DNA of 8,188 nucleotides from Candidatus Omnitrophica bacterium 4484_49 (GCA_002085265.1 NATI01000076.1:1-8188), one strand, 5' to 3'; counted from the first letter of the stretch, positions 1 to 5,656 are shown. Notes: generated by a model from the sequence alone, not told the origin. Numbers and translations are program-made.

Positions 1-455
1 AGACCAAACATATTACAGGCAAATGCCAGTGCTGAGCCCCATTGTCCAGCACCGGTTTCAGTACACAATCTTTCCACACCTTCTGCTTTATTAAAATATG
101 CCTGAGCAACTGCAGTGTTCGGTTTATGACTGCCAGGAGGTGAAACTGACTCATTTTTGTAATAAATTCTCGCAGGGGTTTTAAGATACTTTTCTAATTT
201 ATACGCTCTATGTAAAGGTGTTGGCCTCCATAATCTATATACATCCAGAATATCATCAGGAATATCTATCCATTTTTTCTTTGTCATCTCCTGCTCGATA
301 AGAGCATTAGGAAAAATTATGGAGAGTTTCTCCGGATTCACAGGTTCCTTAGTAGCGGGATCCATAGGAGGAGGAACATCCCAGGGTAAATCTGCCTGAA
401 TATTATACCACGCCTGAGGAAGATCTTTGGCAGAAAGCAAAACTCTGGTTTCCAT
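1..455 (-). CDS. trpB: Tryptophan synthase beta chain, TrpB2 type (3' end beyond window)
   Basis: This PLP enzyme joins indole and serine to make tryptophan in the cytoplasm. Only the first 151 codons are in the window; the gene continues past base 1. The sequence shows the PLP-lysine segment PPGSHKPNTA (K111) and ETGAGQWG (about 133-140), where E133 matches the catalytic glutamate. The SPPGSHKPN form and the Trp in GQWG, in place of the GQHG of classical TrpB1, mark the TrpB2 subfamily, which typically has this longer N-terminus and often acts without a tight TrpA complex. The ATG at 455 has a strong Shine-Dalgarno sequence and a TATAAT box upstream, so the gene probably has its own short transcript. 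No trpA is visible beside it. I am very sure of the family; whether the true substrate is free indole or serine alone is not visible. Confidence 0.95.
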   Translation of the reverse strand, partial: METRVLLSAKDLPQAWYNIQADLPWDVPPPMDPATKEPVNPEKLSIIFPNALIEQEMTKKKWIDIPDDILDVYRLWRPTPLHRAYKLEKYLKTPARIYYKNESVSPPGSHKPNTAVAQAYFNKAEGVERLCTETGAGQWGSALAFACNMFG

Positions 456-457
456 TC

Positions 458-466
458 TCACCTCCT
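458..466 (-). promoter_or_regulatory. Strong Shine-Dalgarno of trpB2
   Basis: AGGAGGTGA on the minus strand ends two bases before the ATG at 455, leaving 5 bases between AGGAGG and the start. It is one of the best ribosome binding sites in the window and fixes the trpB2 start. Confidence 0.85.
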
Positions 467-483
467 GTTTTTATTATCTGGCT

Positions 484-512
484 ATTATACAGTAATTTGA
501 AAAAATTAGAAA
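484..512 (-). promoter_or_regulatory. Putative sigma70-type promoter of trpB2
   Basis: A perfect TATAAT -10 box on the minus strand lies at 484-489, about 29 bases before the trpB2 ATG. A poor -35 match (TTTCTA, 507-512) sits 17 bases upstream. The predicted leader is only about 20 nt and contains just the ribosome binding site, so there is no room for an attenuator or riboswitch. Confidence 0.5.
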
Positions 513-533
513 GTTTTTTCTGGAAATAACTTT

Positions 534-830
534 TTAAATTTTTGATTTTACAGAATTGAGCTTGTCCTGCATTGAACTCTGTTTATCTCGGCGTTCATCT
601 ATCTTTATCGTGGTCACCACCCGTAGAGCCCCATGTTTAAACATCTCCTCCTGCATCTGGCGTATTGCAGTCATAACTTCGTCCCATTCTCCTTCTATTA
701 CCGTTCCCATAGGAGTAAGTTGAAATTTAATATTTTTCCCATGTAGAATTTTAATACATCGTGCAATATAAGAACTGAGAGAAGGAGAACCAGTACCTAC
801 AGGAATTATACTTACTTCTGCAATAACCAT
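534..830 (-). CDS. MTH1187 family thiamine-binding protein
   Basis: A 98-residue protein of the MTH1187/YkoF-like family (formerly DUF77/UPF0045), small ferredoxin-like cytoplasmic proteins that bind thiamine or its pyrimidine part. Family hallmarks are VSIIPVGTGSPSLSSYIA (7-24), the LTPMGTVIEG strand (38-47) and the C-terminal RVVTTIKIDERRDK (70-83). The length is normal for the family. Its ATG overlaps the stop codon of the upstream prodomain gene by one base (TAATG), and no Shine-Dalgarno is visible, so translation is probably coupled to that gene. No other thiamine gene lies nearby, so its cellular role here is open; the family call is firm, the ligand is inferred. Confidence 0.88.
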   Translation of the reverse strand: MVIAEVSIIPVGTGSPSLSSYIARCIKILHGKNIKFQLTPMGTVIEGEWDEVMTAIRQMQEEMFKHGALRVVTTIKIDERRDKQSSMQDKLNSVKSKI

Positions 831-1258
831 TAGTAGAGTTTAAATAGATAGTTAGGTTCCGCGTATTCCACTCGCCGATCCTGTTTTAACTTCTCAATGA
901 TATCCTCTACTTTAACTCCCTGTGGAAGTTCTAAATTATAAACCCCAATTCCTGAAATTATCTTTTTAACTTTCAGATCATACTGAGAAAGGAAAGTATC
1001 TATCTCTTCTGGAGTGAGGTCTTGCTTGAATTTCACCAGAACCTCTCCTTCTACATATTTCTGAGATTTATCCATCTCGTTTTCTTTCATCTTCTCCTCC
1101 TGAGAGAAACTCTCTCCCTCAACTTTTTGTTCTCTTTCTATAGTAACTTTTCTTACCACTACTTCCGGTAGGGTATAGTTGACGGGCTTGATACTTACAA
1201 GTAAAACTATAACTGTTATAACAACCACAACCAGAACAAAAACGAGTAACTTTTTCAT
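830..1258 (-). CDS. Membrane-anchored stand-alone subtilase prodomain-like protein
   Basis: A 142-residue protein in three parts. Residues 4-22 form one strongly hydrophobic helix after MKK, a membrane anchor or uncleaved signal. Residues 23-66 are a charged, Glu/Lys-rich linker. Residues 69-139 resemble the N-terminal prodomain of fervidolysin-like subtilases (EGEVLVKFK, then LTPEEIDTFLSQYDL, IGVYNLELP and finally VEYAEPNY). In proteases this domain folds the catalytic part and inhibits it. Here no protease follows: the frame stops at TAA, which overlaps the next start codon. By inference it could be a trans-acting inhibitor or chaperone of a subtilase made elsewhere, facing the outside of the membrane. 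The ATG lies 7 bases after GGAGG and only 16 bases from the tmRNA 3' end. The domain call is good; the function is unproven. Confidence 0.75.
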   Translation of the reverse strand: MKKLLVFVLVVVVITVIVLLVSIKPVNYTLPEVVVRKVTIEREQKVEGESFSQEEKMKENEMDKSQKYVEGEVLVKFKQDLTPEEIDTFLSQYDLKVKKIISGIGVYNLELPQGVKVEDIIEKLKQDRRVEYAEPNYLFKLY

Positions 1259-1265
1259 AATTATT

Positions 1266-1272
1266 CCTCCCT
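1266..1272 (-). promoter_or_regulatory. Shine-Dalgarno between ssrA and the prodomain gene
   Basis: AGGGAGG on the minus strand lies 7 bases before the ATG at 1258. It begins two bases after the encoded CCA end of the tmRNA, so almost the whole intergenic space is this ribosome binding site and no terminator can fit. Confidence 0.8.
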
Positions 1273-1274
1273 AG

Positions 1275-1682
1275 TGGTGGAGGTGGCGGGAATCGAACCC
1301 GCGTCCTCGGTGAGGCCTCCCTTAAGCATCTACATGCTTAGCCCATCTTTTTATATTCATCTGCTCAACTCCGATGGGCAGGATTTGAGCAGATATAGCC
1401 TGCTATTCTTAACCAGATGCTCGCAGGCAAAAGCATCTGGCGCAGTCCGCTCGCCCCCGTTATTAAACGAGGACTTCCCGAACCCCTACAGGACCGCGGA
1501 CTTATCCTGAAAGGGGCCTCCCTCTTAACAGAGGGAGAAGGCAACGCCACAAGATGCGTCGCTTATTTTTCTGCCAGGTGTTTTTCCACCGCCACAGGCG
1601 GGGACCCTTACGGGACGAGGCCTCCTGGCAACCTCGGCATGCAGCTTAAGTTCTGCCTCCCGAGTCGAGTCCATTCACCCCC
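1275..1682 (-). ncRNA. ssrA: Transfer-messenger RNA (tmRNA, one-piece)
   Basis: A 408-nt tmRNA that frees stalled ribosomes together with SmpB. The tRNA-like part is complete: the 5' strand GGGGGTG pairs with CACCTCC before A and an encoded CCA, and the T arm is GCGGG-TTCGATT-CCCGC. Helix 2 includes CTTAAGC/GCTTAAG. In tmRNA numbering I can pair all four pseudoknots: PK1 CGAGG 47-51/63-67 with TGCCAGG 53-59/105-111; PK2 CCCC 167-170/197-200 and CAGGA 174-178/190-194 with AGTCCGC 181-187/233-239; PK3 CCAGATGC 243-250/263-270 with GCCTGC 255-260/280-285; PK4 ATCTGCTCAA 289-298/315-324 with GCCCATC 304-310/336-342. The PK1 insert of nt 68-104 is unusual. smpB lies about 1 kb away on the same strand. 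The identity is essentially certain. Confidence 0.98.
1525..1560 (-). other. tmRNA tag reading frame (predicted tag DASCGVAFSLC)
   Basis: Eleven nt separate the end of PK1 from GAC, the same spacing as in E. coli ssrA, and the preceding UAAGC keeps the conserved U(-5) and A(-4). Reading from GAC gives D-A-S-C-G-V-A-F-S-L-C and then TAA. The TAA lies in the hexaloop of the 7-bp hairpin CTCCCTC-TGTTAA-GAGGGAG, where tmRNA tags commonly end. Resumption at the next codon (GCA, Ala) would only drop the Asp. The other two frames do not give a short ORF. The end lacks the usual LAA/VAA-like degron, so I hold the exact frame with moderate confidence. Confidence 0.6.
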
Positions 1683-1684
1683 AT

Positions 1685-1705
1685 TTTAAAAGAACCACTT
1701 TTAAA
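1685..1705. repeat. Short inverted repeat at the ssrA promoter edge
   Basis: TTTAAAAG (1685-1692) and CTTTTAAA (1698-1705) are perfect 8-base inverted arms around AACCA. The element lies between the ssrA -10 box and the mature tmRNA 5' end, where an operator could sit. In such AT-rich DNA it could also be chance. Confidence 0.35.
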
Positions 1706-1733
1706 TTTAACACATCTTCTTTCTCATTTTCAA
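1705..1733 (-). promoter_or_regulatory. Putative promoter of ssrA
   Basis: On the minus strand TTGAAA (1728-1733) and TTAAAT (1705-1710) are separated by exactly 17 bases. The predicted start near 1698 would leave a leader of about 15 nt to be removed by RNase P before the mature GGGGG end. The -35 matches 5 of 6 consensus bases, the -10 matches 4 of 6. Confidence 0.55.
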
Positions 1734-1748
1734 GTCCTATTGTATAAT
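1721..1748 (+). promoter_or_regulatory. Putative promoter of the SGNH hydrolase gene
   Basis: A perfect TATAAT (1743-1748) follows TTCTCA (1721-1726, 4 of 6 matches) with a 16-base spacer. The start would fall near 1755, only about 5 bases before the ATG at 1760, so the mRNA would be leaderless or nearly so. It overlaps the -35 of the divergent ssrA promoter. Confidence 0.55.
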
Positions 1749-1759
1749 AAAACTTCAGA

Positions 1760-2728
1760 ATGAAAAAAGTCATCGTAGCAATTATAATCCCTATACTATT
1801 CTTCTGGGGATTAGAACTAATCCTTCGGCTTTTCAATATAGAGATCAATACTGGCTCCAGTAACAATCCTGACAGTATATTTGACTTCAGAATAATTAAC
1901 GCTCATAAAGAAAAACCTGACAGAGATATCAATATAGAAATCGGCCCCCAGATATATCCTATTGAATCCTCAAAATATAGAGAAAAATATCCCATTCTCA
2001 AAAAACAGGAAAATGAATATAGAATAGTGACATTAGGGGACAGCTGTACTTATGGATTAGGAGTAAAAAATTCTTATGCTGACTTCTTAGAAAGTTATCT
2101 GTCACAAGCAAACAAAAATAAAATATTTAGAGTATTTAACTATGGATATCCAGGTTATTCTTCGTTTCAAGGACTGGAATTTCTCAAAAAATACATTACA
2201 CAGTTACAACCGGATATGGTAATAGTCTGGTTGGGAGCAAATGATGGATGTTGGGCACCTTTCTATTCTGATGCAGAATTTTACAAAAAGAGGGCCCAAC
2301 TCCTCTCTCTTGCAAAAATTCACATATTTTTATATACCCACTCCCGACTCTATCAACTGATGAGAAATATAAACCTAAATTATATAAGAAGACTTGTAAA
2401 TAAAAGTTTCAATAACCCTCTAAAAAGTGGCTATAATAAAGTCCGCGTCTCTCCCCAAGAATTCCAACATAACCTCAAAGAGATTCAGAAATTATGTAAC
2501 CGCTACAACTGCAAGATATTATTTATCTGGCACTGCTGGTTTATTAATGGAAAAATACTTAAACACCAAGATTATAAACCCCCATTTCCTTACATAGATT
2601 TATGTGAAGTTTATCTCTCCCATTCTAACGACCCTAAAATTTATTTTCTTGACCATTGTCATCCCAATCAACTCGGGCACAAAATTATAGCAGAGACGTT
2701 AAAAAACAAAATCTTAGAAAAGTATTAA
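1760..2728 (+). CDS. Membrane-anchored SGNH/GDSL hydrolase family protein
   Basis: A 322-residue esterase or acyl-modifying enzyme of the SGNH fold. Residues 4-23 form a hydrophobic N-terminal helix (signal or anchor), so the catalytic part should face outward. Block I is TLGDSCTYG with nucleophile S95; block II is the glycine in FNYGYPGYSS (127-135); block III is WLGANDG with N161; block V is DHCHPNQLGH with D298 and H301. All four catalytic blocks are present, so the protein looks active. The substrate is unknown; the family acts on lipids, acetylated sugars and cell-envelope polymers. No Shine-Dalgarno precedes the ATG, and a TATAAT box lies 12 bases before it. It is the only plus-strand gene, looks AT-richer than its neighbours, and converges on smpB with a 6-base gap, so it may be a later arrival. 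Confidence 0.88.
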   Translation: MKKVIVAIIIPILFFWGLELILRLFNIEINTGSSNNPDSIFDFRIINAHKEKPDRDINIEIGPQIYPIESSKYREKYPILKKQENEYRIVTLGDSCTYGLGVKNSYADFLESYLSQANKNKIFRVFNYGYPGYSSFQGLEFLKKYITQLQPDMVIVWLGANDGCWAPFYSDAEFYKKRAQLLSLAKIHIFLYTHSRLYQLMRNINLNYIRRLVNKSFNNPLKSGYNKVRVSPQEFQHNLKEIQKLCNRYNCKILFIWHCWFINGKILKHQDYKPPFPYIDLCEVYLSHSNDPKIYFLDHCHPNQLGHKIIAETLKNKILEKY

Positions 2729-2734
2729 AATATT

Positions 2735-3187
2735 TCACTTCCTGGTTTTCAGCTCTTTAGAGATCTCCTTGTCCATTGCTTTTTTTCTCAAATCTTCTCT
2801 TTTATCATAGAGTTTTTTCCCTTTAACCAGAGCAAGCTCTACTTTTGCCCATTTATTATCTTTAAAATAAATTCTTAACGGTATTAATGTAAAACCCTTC
2901 CTTTGAACATCGCCTATAAGTCTTGCTATCTGATTTTTATGTAAAAGGAGTTTCCTTTTCCTGATGGGGGTATAATTTCTCTCACTGGAAAACTTATAGG
3001 GACTTATATGGCAGTTATAAAGATAAACCTCCCCTTCTTCTATGCGGGCAAAACTGTCATTGATATTCGCTTTAGCCCCACGAAGGGACTTTACCTCCGA
3101 ACCCAGAAGAGAAATCCCGGCTTCAAGGGTATAAATAATTTCATAATCCCTTCTGGCTTTTCGGTTGGTAGCGACTGTTTTTTCCAT
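2735..3187 (-). CDS. smpB: SsrA-binding protein SmpB
   Basis: A small OB-fold protein, 150 residues and of normal length, that binds the tRNA-like part of tmRNA and delivers it to stalled ribosomes. Visible hallmarks are the N-terminal ATNRKARRDYEI (6-17), GSEVKSLR (29-36), HISPY (60-64), the RKRKLLLH strand (76-83), and the basic tail KGKKLYDKREDLRKKA (122-137) that probes the empty mRNA channel. It is the last gene of the operon, 29 bases after ribF. The ATG directly follows an in-frame TAA and has no recognisable Shine-Dalgarno, yet conservation supports this start. Its partner ssrA lies about 1 kb downstream on the same strand, separated by the plus-strand hydrolase gene. I see no terminator at its 3' end. 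Confidence 0.97.
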   Translation of the reverse strand: MEKTVATNRKARRDYEIIYTLEAGISLLGSEVKSLRGAKANINDSFARIEEGEVYLYNCHISPYKFSSERNYTPIRKRKLLLHKNQIARLIGDVQRKGFTLIPLRIYFKDNKWAKVELALVKGKKLYDKREDLRKKAMDKEISKELKTRK

Positions 3188-3216
3188 TTATAGGGAATCA
3201 ACAGAAAAGATATAAT

Positions 3217-3981
3217 TCACACCCGGATAGCAAATCTGAAATATCTCATTAGATTTTCTCTATCCGCTGAGAGTTGACGGATAATCTCTTCTCTACTTTT
3301 AAACTTTTTCTCGTCCCGAATTATCTCTTCAATGAAAAATATTACATTCCTGCCATAAAGGTTCCCGGAAAATTCTGGTATATAAATTTCGTATCTTAAC
3401 ACTTCTCCTCCAAAAGTTGGAGAAGTACCGACATATAACAGAGCAGGTCTCGTATCTCTTCCTATGATGACTCTTCCTACGTAAACACCTGGCTTGAGGT
3501 AAAATTCAAACTCCGGCAGGAGGTTAGCGGTGGGGTAACCTAAAAGTAACTGAATATCTCCCTCCCGATTCCTTCCAAAGCGGAAGTCCTCTCCAACCAC
3601 AATTGCTTGTGGAGAAAATCTATCCACTATAAATCTCTGGAAAAACTCCAGGGGAGACAAAGAGAGAAGATTTTTATCCAGTTCTAATATGAAACAGTAA
3701 TCTATGCCCATTTCTTCTAAATATAGAATCTTACGAGATAATGGGGTAAGGACTGTGAAACTGACTTCAGGATTCAATATTTTAATTGGATCAGGATGCA
3801 TTGTAACTACCATACTAGATGTATTAAGGTTCTTACTGACTTCAAGAAGTTTCTGAAGCACTCTTCTATGGCCGTTATGGAGGCCATCAAAGACACCTAT
3901 GCTGATACTGACTTTAGAGAAACTCCCTTCCGGAATGTTATTTCCTTTAATCACCATCATTTCCCTACCATTTCTCATCAT
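3217..3981 (-). CDS. ribF: Riboflavin kinase/FAD synthetase RibF with internal deletion
   Basis: The bifunctional enzyme turns riboflavin into FMN and FMN into FAD. The N-terminal adenylyltransferase half shows GVFDGLHNGHRRVL (29-42), MHPDP (61-65) and VGEDFRFGRNREGD (129-142). The C-terminal kinase half shows GYPTAN (148-153), PGVYVG (164-169), SPTFGG (187-192) and the RYEIYI strand with E198. Between GD (142) and GYPTAN only five residues remain, where normal RibF has about 65-70. The missing part holds the ISSTxxR motif, the end of the first domain and the first kinase strand. The length, 254 against a usual 300-320, agrees. The frame is intact. The ATG overlaps the truB stop (ATGA), but M9 (3957), after AGGG, may be the real start. 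The family is certain; activity of either half is doubtful unless this is an assembly error. Confidence 0.93.
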   Translation of the reverse strand: MMRNGREMMVIKGNNIPEGSFSKVSISIGVFDGLHNGHRRVLQKLLEVSKNLNTSSMVVTMHPDPIKILNPEVSFTVLTPLSRKILYLEEMGIDYCFILELDKNLLSLSPLEFFQRFIVDRFSPQAIVVGEDFRFGRNREGDIQLLLGYPTANLLPEFEFYLKPGVYVGRVIIGRDTRPALLYVGTSPTFGGEVLRYEIYIPEFSGNLYGRNVIFFIEEIIRDEKKFKSREEIIRQLSADRENLMRYFRFAIRV

Positions 3982-4688
3982 ATCAATTTTCTGGCTATAT
4001 CCAGAGGGATAATATATTTTTCAGAATCAGGCTCATTTAATATTTTATCCAACTTATGAGCGGAATCCAAACTAAATTTACCAATCGTCGTCCTGACCAT
4101 CTGGGAGAGATGTGCAGGATAACCAAGTTCTCTGCCGATATCTATACACAATTGCCTTATATATAATCCCCGAGAACAGCGGATTTTAAACTTCACTCTG
4201 GGAAGATCTATATCTTCTATAACTAAATTATAAACCTTCACCCTCCGGGGATCTCTGGATACTTCGATTCCCTTACGTGCTAATTTGTATAATCGGACTC
4301 CCTTATATTTTACAGCCGAATACATAGGAGGAATCTGTTCAATTTCTCCCACAAATTTCTGAAACACCTGTTCGATTTGATACTTGGCAAGTTTAAGGTA
4401 GCCATCATCTTTAGCCTTTTCAATCACCTGACCTCCAAGGTCTCCCGTAGTGGTAGAGAAACCCAATGTCATCTCAGCAATATATTCTTTGTCCAGAGCA
4501 ATTATCTTCTGAGATAACTTCGTAGCCCTGTTCAACATGATGATCAATAATCCTGAAGCCAGAGGGTCAAGAGTACCGCCATGTCCTACCTTTTTTAACA
4601 TATATCGCCTGCGGATATAATCAACCACATCATGGGAAGTAAGACCTACAGGTTTATCTATCAAAAGTATTCCATCCAAAACATTCAC
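3978..4688 (-). CDS. truB: tRNA pseudouridine(55) synthase TruB, short form
   Basis: The enzyme isomerises U55 in the T loop of nearly all tRNAs. Residues, counted from the GTG at 4688: KPVGLTSHD (12-20), catalytic motif GHGGTLDPLASGLL (35-48) with D41, KEYIAEMTLG (67-76), YSAVKYKGVRLYKLAR (123-138) and CSRGLYIRQLCIDIG (171-185). It ends near IIPLD, about where the C-terminal PUA-like domain of long TruB proteins (around 300 residues) would begin, so this is a catalytic-domain-only version. GTG at 4688 overlaps the nrnA stop (GTGA), but GAGGTG lies exactly 6 bases before TTG at 4679, which makes TTG the likelier start, giving the normal MDGILLIDKP opening. The stop overlaps the ribF ATG. Confidence 0.96.
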   Translation of the reverse strand: MNVLDGILLIDKPVGLTSHDVVDYIRRRYMLKKVGHGGTLDPLASGLLIIMLNRATKLSQKIIALDKEYIAEMTLGFSTTTGDLGGQVIEKAKDDGYLKLAKYQIEQVFQKFVGEIEQIPPMYSAVKYKGVRLYKLARKGIEVSRDPRRVKVYNLVIEDIDLPRVKFKIRCSRGLYIRQLCIDIGRELGYPAHLSQMVRTTIGKFSLDSAHKLDKILNEPDSEKYIIPLDIARKLI

Positions 4689-5656
4689 CTCTTTTCCATA
4701 GATTCTCTGAGTACTCTAAAAACCTTCCTTCTGACTTCTTTTATACTCCCGCTCACCCTGCATCCACTTGCCATCTTATGTCCTCCTCCTCCAAAAATCT
4801 TTGCAATTTCATTTACATCTACATCCTGGTTGCGAGAACGAAATGTAACTTTAACTTCTGAATTTAACTCCTGAAATACCACGGCAACATCTGCATCTGA
4901 AATTGTCCTTAAAAAATCTATCACTCCTTCCAGATCCTCACGTCGAGCCTTACTTTCTTTAAACATCTGGCGGGTTATTTCTATCCATACAATCTTATCT
5001 TTTTTCTGCACATTTTTAAGACAATTCCCCCAGAGACGAATTTTATCCACTGTATTTTTCTCATAAATCTGAGCATACACCCCATAAGGCTCCACCCCCT
5101 TATTTAATAACTCAGCAACTATTTTATGAGTGCTGGAAGTAGTCCCGGTGTATCTGAAACACCCACTATCAGTTAAAATTGCTGCGTAAAGATACAAAGC
5201 AGTTGTATAATCTACTTCCACACCTAATGTCCGATAGAGTTTATAAACCATCTCTCCTGCAGAAGAAACATTTTCCTCCACCCATACCACATCTCCAAAT
5301 CGAGTATTACTTACATGATGATCAATGTTTATCACCAACTTGAATCTCGAAAGATAATCCCCGATTTTACCCAACCGTGAAGGGTTGGGTGTATCAAGGA
5401 CAATTAACACCTCGTAGTTTGCAGGAGCAAATTTCTGTCCAGATAATATATGGATTTTTACCACATCCGGGAAAAATTTAAGATTGGAAGGGATTTCATC
5501 ATCCAGGATCGGTTTTGCTTTTTTATTTAATTTTTGCAATAAGCGATAGACAGCGAGTTGACTCCCAATAGCATCAGCCTCAGGGTTGATATGAGTTGCA
5601 ATCACAAAACTGGAACCTTCAGATATCGCCTTTTTTATCAGATTCAGAGGTCTCAT
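4685..5656 (-). CDS. nrnA: DHH-family phosphoesterase, NrnA type (nano-RNase/pAp phosphatase)
   Basis: A cytoplasmic, probably manganese-dependent DHH/DHHA1 phosphoesterase of 323 residues, the normal length. NrnA-type enzymes degrade 2-5-nt RNAs and, in many species, 3'-phosphoadenosine 5'-phosphate. Motif I is THINPEADAIGS (21-32), motif II VLDTP (D88), motif III NIDHHVSN (110-117) and motif IV LTDSG (D163). The DHHA1 domain ends in the nucleotide-binding GGGGHKMASG (289-298). The first acid of motif I is Glu (E26) where Asp is usual; this conservative change probably keeps metal binding. It overlaps rbfA by 38 bases and truB by a GTGA junction. Position between rbfA and truB is typical of the nusA-infB operon. 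Substrate choice among nano-RNA, pAp and cyclic dinucleotide products cannot be read from sequence. Confidence 0.93.
   Translation of the reverse strand: MRPLNLIKKAISEGSSFVIATHINPEADAIGSQLAVYRLLQKLNKKAKPILDDEIPSNLKFFPDVVKIHILSGQKFAPANYEVLIVLDTPNPSRLGKIGDYLSRFKLVINIDHHVSNTRFGDVVWVEENVSSAGEMVYKLYRTLGVEVDYTTALYLYAAILTDSGCFRYTGTTSSTHKIVAELLNKGVEPYGVYAQIYEKNTVDKIRLWGNCLKNVQKKDKIVWIEITRQMFKESKARREDLEGVIDFLRTISDADVAVVFQELNSEVKVTFRSRNQDVDVNEIAKIFGGGGHKMASGCRVSGSIKEVRRKVFRVLRESMEKR
4686..4691 (-). promoter_or_regulatory. Shine-Dalgarno deciding the truB start
   Basis: GAGGTG on the minus strand contains the GTG start codon itself, so it cannot serve that codon. It stands 6 bases before an in-frame TTG at 4679-4677, a proper distance, and favours TTG as the real truB start. 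Confidence 0.55.

Noticed and set aside
500..533. Weak hairpin AAAGTT/AACTTT followed by six T on the minus strand after the thiamine-binding gene
   Set aside because: The stem is six AT-rich pairs with a 12-base loop, too unstable to call an intrinsic terminator; the position would be sensible.
1274..1510. Plus-strand 78-residue frame starting MVEVAGIEPAS
   Set aside because: It is the antisense of the tmRNA 3' end; this peptide string is a well-known false protein from complements of tRNA-like T arms.
1365..1689. Other reading frames inside the tmRNA on both strands
   Set aside because: They lie wholly within the paired structure of ssrA, have no ribosome binding site and resemble no protein family.
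3008..3193. Plus-strand frame opposite smpB
   Set aside because: Antisense shadow of a strongly conserved gene, without any recognisable motif.
3796..4059. Plus-strand frame across the ribF/truB junction
   Set aside because: Antisense to two conserved genes and has low-complexity, non-family sequence.
4632..4874. Plus-strand frame across truB/nrnA
   Set aside because: Shadow of the coding strand; the proline-rich stretch is the complement of the GGGGH region of NrnA.
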